A stretch of DNA of 64,000 nucleotides, from the NCBI RefSeq assembly GCF_005843925.1, contig NZ_VCBC01000014.1, positions 48,571-112,570 of the forward strand. Direction: 5' to 3'. Source of the stretch: Thalassotalea litorea (GTDB lineage Bacteria > Pseudomonadota > Gammaproteobacteria > Enterobacterales > Alteromonadaceae). Within the stretch, counting starts at the first letter, position 1, and each line of letters opens with the position of its first letter. Positions 39,001 to 48,403 of the stretch are shown piece after piece. The position numbers were made by a program, and so were the translations under genes. The notes beneath the pieces were generated by a model, which did not search any database, was not told the DNA's origin, and saw only the letters and a program-made list of their open reading frames with translations.

Positions 39001-39469
39001 GTAGAGGAATGGGCGCCGTTTCTCGACTACTGGCAAATACAATCCGAGACGAGTCTGGACTCCATCCACGTACCATATCATCCCCTGGATGCCAGGTAAG
39101 TTGGCGGATATCACCACCACCTACTGGCATTATATAAACGTCAAAATTACCATTTAACTGGGCGCTAAATGCTATCCATTTGCCATCTGGGGATAGTTTC
39201 GGGCTTTGCGCCTGATCCTGAAATGAAGTTAATCGAAATGCTTTTTGGCTTGCTAAACTTGCTTGCCAAATGTCCTGGCCGTAGGTAAAAACGAGAGTAT
39301 CCTGATGAATATCCACCTGACGCAATAACAGGTTTTGCGAATTCTCTTTTGTGGCAATGGTATTGCTTCGTGAACTGGTATCAGCAATGTCGCTCGCATA
39401 AGCAAACAGTGTTGAAAATAAGAAACCAAATAGTAAAACTAGCAAAAAAGTAAAACGCAATCGAATCAT
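36083..39469 (-). CDS. Tricorn-like S41 family protease, exported
   Basis: A 1128-residue exported serine protease (signal peptide, cleavage near AYASD). Repeated beta-propeller blades (PD40/TolB-like: SPKLSPDGKWIAFSA, WSPDSSRIVFAS, WSPNGEKLSFTD) span about 50-580. A linker rich in charged residues (600-660), a C1 helical region, a PDZ domain (about 820-900) and the S41 core (930-1100) follow. The core has NEMAGSGGDMFPYLF with the nucleophilic Ser and WGGLVGIWG. This is tricorn protease architecture, implicated in peptide turnover. Function in this organism is inferred. Confidence 0.92.
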   Translation of the reverse strand: MIRLRFTFLLVLLFGFLFSTLFAYASDIADTSSRSNTIATKENSQNLLLRQVDIHQDTLVFTYGQDIWQASLASQKAFRLTSFQDQAQSPKLSPDGKWIAFSAQLNGNFDVYIMPVGGGDIRQLTWHPGDDMVRGWSPDSSRIVFASSRETAPIPLPKFFTIHAYGGTPESLPMPRAQHGSYNPKGNKFVYQKITPWDDGWRKYRGGQNQPLRIVDLDTLEERFLPWAKEKQAQPVWIDNFIYFLADRDGVMNVYRMRSSARDSHQVEQLTFHQDYDVKSFSLWKDTLVWEQHGRLYQNNLLKGQPSPITDRKNNEPQIVTIQLFGDFPWTRQQWVQTNKHIESASVSATGKRALFVARGEVFSVPVDQGEERNLSRTWQREVDAQWSPDGKQIAWFSDKSEEYQLIVTDQFGHNAQHYDLKDEGFYKNLRWSPNGEKLSFTDQRQRIWVLTKDQGTMQRIDQDTQVIPYGMTSPSWSPDSNYLAYSKSGKNFLMDIYIHDFSAKKSYPVTDSMADNRSFSWDRNGKYLFITASVDFASKAPWLDLSTTGKAMENYQVYAITLQKNGQSPLTFKRDQEPIEPESEEGKQSRKNDTDESKTQEGKTAGKTSTDDNKVKIDFAGIQNRQVAIPVGKGHFSELSSAESGLLMVKTLNDEEKTLYLFDFDEQKSKVLLKGIKQYSLAANGEALLAQQGSLWKLADDVESIKDAPGLNLSLDLYLDPKREWQQKFREAWRYQRDYFYVENLHGANWPKIWQDYSPLLTGVNHLEDLNYLLDNLGAETSVGHSFNGGGEFPSLPQSQVGLLGADIAIEDSNFVIKRVFTGEQWNSAINQYAPFSPYANQVVAGDVIVAVNDQRLSVNNNFFQYFNGTLNKQTKVTIKSSKTSTTKDYWVKPIENESSLRQMSWVEDNRRYVAMASDNQLAYVWVPDTGSKGYAFFNRYFFAQADRKGVIIDERYNGGGFIADYMIDVLNRKLSGYFNNVLRPERPLTSPGAIIAGPKVLLINEMAGSGGDMFPYLFRFHKLGSIVGTRTWGGLVGIWGVPSFVDGGFMTTPRSGFYDLQGRWAVENEGVAPDIEVHENLLLSTKGKDAQLQKAVKVALEQLQDYQDQRRQPSPDDPIRAVQLKD

Positions 39470-40043
39470 GGTATCCCATCCATTATTTTTATAAATCAGG
39501 TAGATATAGGTTCAATATTAGTTTAATGCTGAGCTTTTGCGGTAAAATTCCTTTAATACAAAAAGTAAAACTTAAACATTTTACGTGTTTAGTCGCACTT
39601 TTAATCGTAAGTTAAATTTTCAATCATTTCTGTAAATATGGTTAACGTTAATGTAACAAAAGTCTTGGAATTGTTTTTTCTTCTAACCACCTGTAATAAA
39701 AAGAATTGTTAGATAAGTGTACAAACTGTCACATTTTATATGTTAGCAGTATGTAAAATGAGCGATTCTGCCGTTGATCTGATCTCCTAGGATACTTACA
39801 TTGCCTATCAAACAAGCACTTGCACGACCAGAGAAAGAACAATAAGAATAACTCGTTAATTCAAGTCATTTTACTCTCAGGCATTGTTTATATGCCCTCA
39901 GAGTTATCTGCATATGACCGCTTGAATGACCACGCCAGAGTTATCCAACATTGGCCTTAATTGGCGCCCTATCTCTCGTTATTTGCAAACAAAATAATAT
40001 TTTCAATGCTTGCCTGGCTTTTAGGCACTCGAGGTTAATTTTC
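39470..40043. other. Intergenic region between divergent protease genes
   Basis: AT-rich 574-bp spacer between the S41 protease (minus) and the subtilase (plus). I see no gene, no clear palindromic operator and no RNA. In-frame codons upstream of 40044 do not look coding and lack a ribosome site. Confidence 0.5.
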
Positions 40044-42215
40044 ATGGGTTTTAAGCGACATAAGAACAACAGAGTACTTACACCATTGGCGCCAATTGCT
40101 GGCAGTATATTGGCAATCGGCTTATCGATGCCTGCCTTCGCAAATGCAGAATCAGACGATCAACAAATCATCATAACTCCAAAAGCCGGAGTGGCTATGG
40201 AGTTATTGCAAGAGCAACTAAACCGTATTGACAGCGAATTCGATACCAAAAGGGAAAAGAAGTACCAACGAGTTATGGAACGCTTTAACACCCGACTCGT
40301 GAAAGTGAAAAAAGACAAGTTGCACAAAAAGCTCTTGGCGTTAAGAAGCCACCCGTTAATTGAAACGGCCGAAGTGAATGAGCTCGTCGATTTAGCCGCA
40401 ACCCCTAACGACCCGAAATTTTCCAGTGCCTGGCATTTATCAAAAATGAATGTTGATCAGGTTTGGGAGTCCGTAACGGGTAAAGGTGTTGTGGTTGCCG
40501 TGCTTGATACCGGCGTTGATGAAACACATCCCGATTTACAAGCTAACCTGTTGCCTGGCTATAACGTGGTAAGCAATAACAATGACCTAACCGATATACA
40601 TGGTCATGGAACCAAGGTTTCTGGGGTGATTTCGGCAACCTCGAACAACAACCTGGGTGTTACGTCCATTGCCTGGGATAGTAAAGTCTTACCCATTAAA
40701 GTGTCAGAACGCAGCGATGGCGTTGCGTCATTTCTCGATATTGCCGACGCGCTGGTTTATGCCGCAGATAATGGCGCCGATATCGCCAATATCAGCTATC
40801 GGGTAACGCAAAGCAGTACCATTACCAATGCCGCCAAATACTTTCACGAAAAAGGTGGACTCGTTGTCGCCGCAGCCGGTAACAGTGGTGCTGATCAAAA
40901 CTGTTCAGACAATCAATACATCATTACTGTTTCGGCAACAACCTCGAGTGATGCGCTTGCCAGTTGGTCAAACTTTGGCAGTTGCATGGATGTGTCCGCA
41001 CCGGGCAGCGGCATTCAAACAACAACAAAAGGTGGAAACTACGGTAAAGTGAGTGGTACTTCATTTGCATCTCCTGCTACCGCCGCAGTATTGGCGCTTT
41101 TAAAAGAAAAAAACCCAACGCTAAGCAATATTGAACTGGAAAGTTTGCTAGAAGCCAATGCGGATACCAGTATGTTTAGTGGTGAATTTAGTGATAAATT
41201 TGGACATGGTCGAGTCGATGCTTATGCCTCAGTTTATCAAGGCGTTTATGTGCCAGAGCCGGAGCAAGATACCGTTGCCCCACAAGTGACGATAACCTCC
41301 CCGGTCCATAATCAAAATGTTGGCGAAACCATCAGCGTTAGTGTGGATGCCCAGGACAATGTCGGTATTACTAAAGTAAAACTGTATTTTCGTGGCAATT
41401 TATTTGCAACGGATACAAATGCTCCTTATGAATTTAGTATTGATGCCAGCAATTTAGCCGATGGCAACAAGACTCTTTATGCCCGGGCATTCGATGCAGC
41501 CGGAAATGTGACAGACTCAGAAGAGATCACCGTGAATCTAATTACGGCAGTTGAGCCAACGCCGGAGCCAGAGCCAGAGCCAATCGAAGATACTAAGGCG
41601 CCAACCGTTTACTTTGTCTCACCCGCTGAATACCAGGAAGTTTCTGGTGAAGTGGATATCGCACTGGAAGCCTTCGATGATGTAGCGATGGATTACGTTG
41701 AGGTCTATTTTAGAAATTCATTGGTGAAAACGTTACAAGTCGCACCATTTGAACTCACCATAAATGTTGGCGGGTTGCGCGATGGTGATAAAACCTTAAA
41801 GGCTGTCGCCTATGATAAGGCCGGCAATAAAACCAAAACCAGTTATTACTATATTACCGTCAACAATAGCCTCGAGCCGATTACTCCTGAGCCGGAGCCT
41901 GAGCCTGAGCCTGAGCCTGAGCCAACGGATCCTGTCATCGATACTGTGGCACCACAAGTCCGCTTTATTTCACCAAGCGTAAACGCAAATGTGAGCGACG
42001 TGCTTGATATTGAAATTGATGCCTCTGACGATCAGGCGCTGGATTACGTGCAGCTTTATTTTCGCGGCCGAGAATCCAAATTAATGATTGAGCCGCCGTT
42101 TACCCATCAAATTAACGTAAGCAATTTGCGAAGTGGTGAGAAAACCTTGGAAGCCGTGGCTTTTGATAAGGCGGGAAATTCGACAACGACGAAAATCAAC
42201 GTCAATATCCAATAA
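40044..42215 (+). CDS. Secreted subtilisin-like serine protease with three Ig-like repeats
   Basis: A 723-residue exported S8 peptidase. It has a signal peptide (cleavage near FANA, about 36) and an inhibitor-like propeptide (about 40-115). The catalytic domain shows Asp (AVLDTGVDETHPDL), His (DIHGHGTKVSGVI) and Ser (SGTSFASPATAAVLAL). Three C-terminal Ig-like repeats follow (each about 90 aa, with DTVAPQVTITSP and YFRG cores), separated by Pro/Glu repeat linkers (PEPEPEPE). ATG 40044 follows GAGGT at nine bases; an earlier in-frame start at 39951 would hide the signal peptide. Confidence 0.93.
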   Translation: MGFKRHKNNRVLTPLAPIAGSILAIGLSMPAFANAESDDQQIIITPKAGVAMELLQEQLNRIDSEFDTKREKKYQRVMERFNTRLVKVKKDKLHKKLLALRSHPLIETAEVNELVDLAATPNDPKFSSAWHLSKMNVDQVWESVTGKGVVVAVLDTGVDETHPDLQANLLPGYNVVSNNNDLTDIHGHGTKVSGVISATSNNNLGVTSIAWDSKVLPIKVSERSDGVASFLDIADALVYAADNGADIANISYRVTQSSTITNAAKYFHEKGGLVVAAAGNSGADQNCSDNQYIITVSATTSSDALASWSNFGSCMDVSAPGSGIQTTTKGGNYGKVSGTSFASPATAAVLALLKEKNPTLSNIELESLLEANADTSMFSGEFSDKFGHGRVDAYASVYQGVYVPEPEQDTVAPQVTITSPVHNQNVGETISVSVDAQDNVGITKVKLYFRGNLFATDTNAPYEFSIDASNLADGNKTLYARAFDAAGNVTDSEEITVNLITAVEPTPEPEPEPIEDTKAPTVYFVSPAEYQEVSGEVDIALEAFDDVAMDYVEVYFRNSLVKTLQVAPFELTINVGGLRDGDKTLKAVAYDKAGNKTKTSYYYITVNNSLEPITPEPEPEPEPEPEPTDPVIDTVAPQVRFISPSVNANVSDVLDIEIDASDDQALDYVQLYFRGRESKLMIEPPFTHQINVSNLRSGEKTLEAVAFDKAGNSTTTKINVNIQ

Positions 42216-42218
42216 CTG

Positions 42219-42249
42219 AAAAGCCCTGAGCATGTGCTCAGGGCTTTTT
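42219..42249 (+). terminator. Rho-independent terminator of the subtilase gene
   Basis: Ten-base-pair GCCCTGAGCA / TGCTCAGGGC stem with a 2-nt loop, A4 before and T5 after. It may also serve the convergent hydrolase gene. Confidence 0.92.
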
Positions 42250-42271
42250 GCAATTTCCGAACGAATTATTT

Positions 42272-43186
42272 TCAGCTTACAACATCAAAAGCCGCTTTAA
42301 ATAGCTGCATATGCACATCCGCTAAAGCATCCATATCACGCTGGTAACCTCCACCAATGACTGCAGCCACCGGTAGGCCGCGTTGCACACATTGCGCAAA
42401 TACCAATCGGTCTCTTTGATATACGCCTTTGGTTGTTATGTTCAGATGACCCAGATCATCATCTTGATGTATATCAACACCCGCATCATAAATTACCGCA
42501 TCAATCTCATAGCAAGTTAGCGCCAACTGCAACGCCTGTTCAACGGTCTGTAGATATTCATCATCGTCTAGGTGCTTATCCAGAGGAAAGTCCATATCGG
42601 AATGTTGTTTGCGATAAGGGAAGTTCTTTTCACAGTGCAACGACACGGTAATGATGTCATCCCTACCCTGTGCCAGCGCTGCGGTACCATCACCTTGGTG
42701 GACATCACAATCAAAAATTAAAACACGATGTATATCTTCATGTTTCAGCATTTGGTCCGCCGCCAGATACAAATCATTGATCATACAAAACCCAGAGCCA
42801 AAATCAGCGAAGGCATGGTGATAGCCACCGGTCAGATTAATGGCGATACCATGGCAAAGCGCTAATTCAGCGGTTAACAATGTGCCGCCTACAGCCGTAA
42901 AGGTGCGCTCAATTAGTTGCTCCGACCAGGGAAAACCAATACGGCGCATGGCTTTGTGATCAAGCTTGTTCGAAACCAATGCTGTGACATACGATTCATC
43001 AATTAATGGTGAGGCCTGGCGATATTCCAACATAGTAGGTTGATGAAATATTTCATCTCTCACTCCGTTGTTTCGCAAGTGTTGATAAATAGATCGATAT
43101 TTATCAATGGGAAAGCGGTGCCGCTCTGGCAGCTCGAGTTGGCTATAGATGGGGTGGAACACCAGAGGTATATTGAATGACTGCAT
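42272..43186 (-). CDS. Histone deacetylase-like amidohydrolase
   Basis: A 304-residue zinc hydrolase of the bacterial arginase/deacetylase superfamily, probably acting on acetylated polyamines or other small amides. The zinc ligands and active site are seen in LTGGYHHAFADFGSGFCMINDLYLAA (about 120-145), FDCDVHQGDGTA and YDAGVDIHQDDDLG. GGYHHA carries the double His. ATG 43186 is preferred over TTG 43198. It is close to but transcribed separately from the DDAH/permease pair. Confidence 0.9.
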   Translation of the reverse strand: MQSFNIPLVFHPIYSQLELPERHRFPIDKYRSIYQHLRNNGVRDEIFHQPTMLEYRQASPLIDESYVTALVSNKLDHKAMRRIGFPWSEQLIERTFTAVGGTLLTAELALCHGIAINLTGGYHHAFADFGSGFCMINDLYLAADQMLKHEDIHRVLIFDCDVHQGDGTAALAQGRDDIITVSLHCEKNFPYRKQHSDMDFPLDKHLDDDEYLQTVEQALQLALTCYEIDAVIYDAGVDIHQDDDLGHLNITTKGVYQRDRLVFAQCVQRGLPVAAVIGGGYQRDMDALADVHMQLFKAAFDVVS

Positions 43187-43242
43187 GACATCCCGCAATG
43201 GATAATAAATAAGGTTTCATTGTATCTCACAACAGAGAAAAC

Positions 43243-43275
43243 AAAAAAGCCTGGATATTGCTACCTAGGCTTTTG
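43243..43275 (-). terminator. Terminator downstream of the DDAH gene
   Basis: AAAAGCCT.GG and CC.TAGGCTTTT arms; on the minus strand the stem is followed by T6. It ends the permease-DDAH operon. Confidence 0.7.
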
Positions 43276-43333
43276 ACGCATTACGAATTGATTGCGAGAT
43301 CTGGTTTAATTCAGCGCTGAATTTTCATTCTTA

Positions 43334-43361
43334 GCTCTTGGCTCTTGGCTCTTGACTCTTG
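43334..43361. repeat. Heptamer tandem repeat (GCTCTTG)x4
   Basis: Three GCTCTTG units and one ACTCTTG unit lie end to end in the 235-bp gap between the deacetylase and DDAH genes. Confidence 0.8.
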
Positions 43362-43421
43362 ACCATACAAGATGGCTCCTAACAACTGGTTGTAAAAGCG
43401 TAATTAATCTCTTGCGTCTTA

Positions 43422-44183
43422 TTAAAAACGCAGCGACAGACAACTTAAACCGCCATCCAGTTTCTGAAATTCCGACATCGCCACCTCTCGGGTTTTATAA
43501 CCTAACTGTTGAATTTTCTTTAACGCTTTCGGGAAGCCTTTGGGTACTAACACCGTGCCATTGATCCAAACAGAATTCGCCGCATAGTCTTCATCCGCGT
43601 CGATCTCGATTCGATTAAATCCAACAAAATCCGGATGCGTATGCATTTCACCGAACGTTAAAAGGTTATTATTCTCTAAATAACTCAGCCCCGTTTTTAA
43701 ATGCAGTAATTCTGACATCTTCACCATGGAGCCCGTCATGCCGTACGTTTCTAAATGGCCGATCAACTGACTGGCGCCTTGAGTATCGGTGCGATCCGAA
43801 AGGCCAATGTAAAAGTGCTTAGCAACCATCATAATATCACCAGCTTCGACGTGCCCTGCGCTGCTGATGCGTTCTAAATTCGGGTAAAACTCCTGAACCG
43901 CGCTTTCAATGAATTGCGTTTCGCCCCGGCGACTATCCGCACCGGGGTTAGTTAAAATCGCGCAATTGGGCGTCAATAAGGCCACATCTTCGACAAAACA
44001 GGAATCGGGGTAATCTTCCAGCGCAGGCAGTTCAGTAACCTGTAAACCACATTCTTTAAGTGCGCAGATGTAATCTTGATGTTGTTCGCAGGCTAAGCTG
44101 TAATCGGGCAAGCCCAGTTCGGCTTCGGTGAGTCCATTAACCATTGACTGGCTAGGTTTACGGACAATTGCTCTGGTAAACAT
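43422..44183 (-). CDS. Dimethylarginine dimethylaminohydrolase (DDAH)-like
   Basis: A 253-residue guanidino-modifying enzyme (pentein fold) that hydrolyses N-methylated arginine to citrulline and methylamine. The family signatures are PDSCFVEDVALL (about 58-69, substrate Asp/Glu), RRGETQFIE, the GHVEAGDIMM segment with the catalytic His neighbourhood, and the C-terminal GGLSCLSLRF with the nucleophilic Cys. It follows an APC permease by 14 bp, so the two probably import and process a guanidino or amino-acid substrate. Confidence 0.92.
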   Translation of the reverse strand: MFTRAIVRKPSQSMVNGLTEAELGLPDYSLACEQHQDYICALKECGLQVTELPALEDYPDSCFVEDVALLTPNCAILTNPGADSRRGETQFIESAVQEFYPNLERISSAGHVEAGDIMMVAKHFYIGLSDRTDTQGASQLIGHLETYGMTGSMVKMSELLHLKTGLSYLENNNLLTFGEMHTHPDFVGFNRIEIDADEDYAANSVWINGTVLVPKGFPKALKKIQQLGYKTREVAMSEFQKLDGGLSCLSLRF

Positions 44184-44197
44184 GTTTGCTCCTAAAT

Positions 44198-45604
44198 TTA
44201 TTGATAAACAACCCAGGTGCCCATCAGCGCCAATATCGAAAATAATGCGCCAAGAAAAGCAATGATGAGTTGTAACATACTGATTTTTTGATTTTGTTTA
44301 TAATCTTGCCATTGTAACTTTATGCTCGCCAGTGCTGTGGCGAGATAAACAATGAACACGGTAAATGTGGCAATTACCAGCAAATATTCATAGCTTTTGA
44401 TCAGTGATTGAGAGTAATTAAACGACAATAGTATCACTCCTATTGCACTGGAAAATAGCAATGCCCGTACCGGTGTGCCTTTAGCATTATGTTTGCTGAA
44501 ATACGTTGGGAACATGCCATCTCTCGCCCCAGCGTTCATAATTGTGCCGGTGATCATAATACACACGTTTAACGTACCGCTTATCGCAAACAACGCCCCA
44601 ATCGTAATAATTGCCGCGCCAGACCTACCGGTAAGGATCTGCGCCGCATCGGTAAATGGCGAAGCGGAATGTTGCAGCTCAGATAAAGGAATAATCGACA
44701 TCAATCCAAACATCGCGACCATATAAACGACAGCGGCGGTGAGCGTACCAAGAATCGAGGCTCGAGGAATGGTCTTTTTCGGTTCAATCGTATCTTCCGA
44801 TGGTAAAGTCGCCGATTCCACCCCAATAAAGGCAAACATCACCAGTAAACATAATCCCGAGACCATACTAAATAATGAGTCATTCTCCGGATTCAGCGCA
44901 GGAATGTTATTTACCTCGCCAAACATAGCGCCGGCAATGCCTAAACCAACCAGAGGTAAAATTTTAATCACCGTGGTAACCAGTTGTACAGCACTCGCCT
45001 CTCGTACGCCGCGAACATTAATCGCCGTAAATACAAGAATAATCGCAATCGCGAATGCGCCGCTGTACCAGGAATTGTTGTCGATAAATGGCAGATAAGC
45101 TTTGCTATAGCCAGTAAATGACAACGCCAGAGCTGCTACCGAGGCAACTAAAGACAGCCAGTAGCCCCAGGCCACAAGACCTGCGAATTTGCGCCCAAAC
45201 GCTTCTTGCACATAAAAATAAGGGCCACCTAAACCCGGCTTGCGAGCAGAGAGAAAACTATAACTTAACGCTAAGCATATCGCGCCAAAGCCAGTTACCG
45301 CCCAGGCAATAAAGCTATAACTGCCATACGGCGCTAGCAGGGCTGGCATGGTTAAAATGCCCGAGCCTATCATCATCCCCGCAACGAGCGCCCAGGAACG
45401 CCATATTCCAATGGTCTTGGGAGCATGGGTTTGCCCAGTGGGGCTTGTATCAAGACTTGTATCAATGCTTGTATCAATGCTTGTATCAATGCTTGTATCA
45501 ATACTTGGCTCAAGACTCATAGCGCTTTGACTTGCGGTGTTCTGGCCTTTGGTGTTCTGGACTTCTGTGTTTTGACCTTCTGTGTTCTGAACGACTGTAT
45601 TCAT
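44198..45604 (-). CDS. APC-family amino-acid permease
   Basis: A 468-residue inner-membrane amino-acid transporter with 12 helices. TM1 carries the signature WALVAGMMIGSGILTMPALL (about 70-89), and GVESATLPSEDT is the TM6 region. The first 60 residues are unusual: repeats of QNTxG and of SIDT, encoded by tandem DNA repeats, precede the normal start-like KTIGIWRSW. Co-transcribed with DDAH, which suggests arginine-type or methylated amino-acid uptake; that is inferred. Confidence 0.9.
   Translation of the reverse strand: MNTVVQNTEGQNTEVQNTKGQNTASQSAMSLEPSIDTSIDTSIDTSIDTSLDTSPTGQTHAPKTIGIWRSWALVAGMMIGSGILTMPALLAPYGSYSFIAWAVTGFGAICLALSYSFLSARKPGLGGPYFYVQEAFGRKFAGLVAWGYWLSLVASVAALALSFTGYSKAYLPFIDNNSWYSGAFAIAIILVFTAINVRGVREASAVQLVTTVIKILPLVGLGIAGAMFGEVNNIPALNPENDSLFSMVSGLCLLVMFAFIGVESATLPSEDTIEPKKTIPRASILGTLTAAVVYMVAMFGLMSIIPLSELQHSASPFTDAAQILTGRSGAAIITIGALFAISGTLNVCIMITGTIMNAGARDGMFPTYFSKHNAKGTPVRALLFSSAIGVILLSFNYSQSLIKSYEYLLVIATFTVFIVYLATALASIKLQWQDYKQNQKISMLQLIIAFLGALFSILALMGTWVVYQ
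45444..45515. repeat. 12-bp tandem repeat inside the permease 5' end
   Basis: Six units of CTTGTATCAATG-type sequence encode SIDT/SLDT repeats. A second, looser 15-bp repeat (about 45538-45597) encodes the QNT repeats. Both unit lengths are multiples of three, so copy-number change keeps the frame. Confidence 0.85.
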
Positions 45605-45881
45605 TATTATTTTTCTGATTTATTTTTATAGGCATGATTACCGCAAGGAACAACGGCGAAAGCAACGGGAGAAGATATCTGTGTACAAACAGAAGAAGCT
45701 AATCAAGAGCCATACTTGTTCATTGAATTTACAGTACTTTTTATGCCTTGCCTAGTCATTGCCGCAGATAGCTGTGCATATCATCGGACGGTATATCCAA
45801 CGTCAGCGATGCTTGCTAACTTAATTCATACATTGAGTGAGTTCAGGACATAATCTCTTCAATACATTTGCTATTATTCAT

Positions 45882-45915
45882 AAAAAAACCAGCCCGAATT
45901 CGGGCTGGCTTTTTA
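45882..45915. terminator. Bidirectional terminator (TonB receptor gene)
   Basis: Perfect 20-bp palindrome CCAGCCCGAATTCGGGCTGG flanked by A7 and T5, 24 bp past the receptor stop. The rest of 45605-45881, upstream of the permease gene, shows nothing else. Confidence 0.93.
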
Positions 45916-45938
45916 ACAAACGAATAATTGACAACTTA

Positions 45939-48239
45939 TCAGAAGTTGTAAGTGACGCTAACCCCCCAAGTGCGAGGGTTACCCCAGTTCGCCTGCAGCG
46001 ATGCGACATTAGGCGCTGCGCCCGGATTAAATACCGCAACTCGGTTTAGCACCGCTTCATCTTCAATATTTAACACAAAGGCCTGCGCTTCCAAAGTACC
46101 ACTGGCTGATTGCCAAATAACACGAAAATCTGATTTGGTATAACCGTCTTGTTTTACGCCATCAAGATTAAAATCAGAGGCATAGTAATCACTGACATAG
46201 GAAGTCTGGAAGTATGGGCGGATCACACCAAAATCGGCTAGATCGAAGTCATAACTGGCTTGAAATCCTAACGTCAGATCCGAGGCCAAAGCCGGACGCC
46301 AACCACTTAGATTAATCAGCGGACTATCACTTGGCTCAGATTGCCTGTCATTGATATCACCAAGGCCCGTTACTTTGGAAACTTTATAATCACCAAATTC
46401 TGCATCCATTAATGCCAGTTGCGCCGACACGTTCAGGCCATTACCTGGCTGATAGGCCAGTTCTAATTCAAGCCCCATTGCATCCAATTCACCGCCATTT
46501 TCGGTATATTCACTGGCATTACCATTGATCAGCACAAACGATTGCGCCTGCATATCTTCGTATTGATTATAATAAGCCGAGGCATTGAATGTCAGACTGT
46601 TATCCAACCAGGTACTCTTGTAACCAAGTTCCCATGCGGTTACGGTTTCCGGATCATAAGATGGTGGTACGCCGTTACCGCCTGCACCATTAAGACCACC
46701 AGCACGATAGCCCGTGGACACCTGCGCGTATGCCATAACATCATCATTTAGATCATGCTCATAGCCAAGTTTCCACAATACCTTGTCCCAAGTGCTTTTC
46801 TCACCCTGTCCATACAGAACTGGAATAACTGGTGGCCATACGCTCCAGTCAGCATTGTCCCAGTCCAGAGGATCACGCTGTTGTTTGCTGTCTTCTGCAT
46901 AACGCAGACCGCCGACAACACGGTTATCTTCATCAAGGTCATAAGTAACATGCGCAAATGCACCAAATGAATCACTGACGTAATCGCCATCGCGATCCCA
47001 GTGCGGAACCTCAAGCTCATCATTATTTAACTGCAACCAGTTCCAGTTGGCCGTCTGCTCGAAGTAATACAAACCAAGTAACCACTCCAGAGCGTTATCC
47101 GTATTGGAAATTAACTGCAGTTCGTGTGAGGTGGTATCCTGCGTTGATGTCCAGCCGACAAAACCACTGTTGACTGGGTCAGCACCATCGGTGTAATCCG
47201 GATCGTACCATTGTTCCCCGTCAAACTCAGTTAAGTTTGCGGTGTACTGCAAAGTCGCAAAGTCAAAATCATATTCCACATTCAGAGTATAAAAATCCGT
47301 TTGAATATCCACACCTGACTGCATATTACGAGCCACTTTCCATGGGCCTTGGTCAAATACCGAAGGATCGGAAGCGCCTTCGTAAGCATCGGCATATAGG
47401 TGGCCAGGAGAATACATCCCATCGATGTAACCACCGATTTGTTGATAACCCCAAATCGCATTACCATTGCCTTTAGAGGTTGACGTACCTAATCGCAATG
47501 TAACGTCCAACTCCTCTACCGGAGACCAGCGGAATGCGCCACGAAAATAATCGATATCTTTATCGCTTAGATCGTCACTGGTACCATCCACATAGGTATT
47601 TTCGATGTAACCGTCATGGCTATCTCCCATCACCGCAAAGCGCGCGGCAAAAGTATCACCAATTGGAACATTGATCGCGCCTTCATAACGCAGACGATCA
47701 TAGGAACCGACGACGGCATTAAGATATCCTTCAACTTCATCAAAGTTTGGCTTTCGAGTGTGAATATTGATGGTTCCACCAAAGGTATTACGACCGTATA
47801 GCGTGCCTTGCGGCCCACGTAACACTTCGATTCGATCAACATCAACGTAGGCGCCAAGCGCCTGAGTGGTGGTAGCGACATAAACACCATCTTCAAAAAT
47901 ACCGACAACCTGTTCAGCTTCGGTACCAACGTTATTGGTTCGGGTTCCCCGAAGCGCAAGACGCACTTCATTACCGGACTGACCAAACTTCATGCCAGGT
48001 ACAACATGTTCTAAACGGGTAATATCTTCAATACCCGCTCTTTTAATAGCCTCGGCGTCAAGGGCAGTTACGGCAACAGAAACATCTTGCACAGCGGCAT
48101 TACGTTTTGTCGCTGTAACAACAATTTGTTCAATCTCGTCATCAACTTCAGCAATTTGCTCTTCAGCAAACGCGTTCATACTCAAGGCTGAAATGATACC
48201 GACCGACAGCGCATGTAACTTAAATCGTGAACGCTCCAT
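45939..48239 (-). CDS. TonB-dependent outer-membrane receptor
   Basis: A 766-residue outer-membrane active transporter. A signal peptide (AFAEEQ) is followed by a TonB box-like IEQIVVTATKRN (about 37-48). The plug domain follows (about 50-160, with VEVLRGPQGTLYGRNTFGGTINI as VDRIEVLRGPQGTLYG). The 22-strand barrel ends in the C-terminal aromatic WGVSVTYNF. It starts with ATG after GGAGAATAC. The ligand is unknown. A TPR-sulfotransferase is divergent from it, a combination often seen in Alteromonadales. Confidence 0.96.
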   Translation of the reverse strand: MERSRFKLHALSVGIISALSMNAFAEEQIAEVDDEIEQIVVTATKRNAAVQDVSVAVTALDAEAIKRAGIEDITRLEHVVPGMKFGQSGNEVRLALRGTRTNNVGTEAEQVVGIFEDGVYVATTTQALGAYVDVDRIEVLRGPQGTLYGRNTFGGTINIHTRKPNFDEVEGYLNAVVGSYDRLRYEGAINVPIGDTFAARFAVMGDSHDGYIENTYVDGTSDDLSDKDIDYFRGAFRWSPVEELDVTLRLGTSTSKGNGNAIWGYQQIGGYIDGMYSPGHLYADAYEGASDPSVFDQGPWKVARNMQSGVDIQTDFYTLNVEYDFDFATLQYTANLTEFDGEQWYDPDYTDGADPVNSGFVGWTSTQDTTSHELQLISNTDNALEWLLGLYYFEQTANWNWLQLNNDELEVPHWDRDGDYVSDSFGAFAHVTYDLDEDNRVVGGLRYAEDSKQQRDPLDWDNADWSVWPPVIPVLYGQGEKSTWDKVLWKLGYEHDLNDDVMAYAQVSTGYRAGGLNGAGGNGVPPSYDPETVTAWELGYKSTWLDNSLTFNASAYYNQYEDMQAQSFVLINGNASEYTENGGELDAMGLELELAYQPGNGLNVSAQLALMDAEFGDYKVSKVTGLGDINDRQSEPSDSPLINLSGWRPALASDLTLGFQASYDFDLADFGVIRPYFQTSYVSDYYASDFNLDGVKQDGYTKSDFRVIWQSASGTLEAQAFVLNIEDEAVLNRVAVFNPGAAPNVASLQANWGNPRTWGVSVTYNF

Positions 48240-48403
48240 GTATTCTCCTTTGTTATTGTTATTAATTTAACGACTTGGTTTAATTTTGTACTTCGAATTC
48301 ATTTTTTAGTCAACAGCAAATCATAAAGTCTTACGCAAAATAATTTAACCTATAGACAACCCCTTTATAAATGGAGCATCATTGATAAAAGAAAACAAGA
48401 CGA

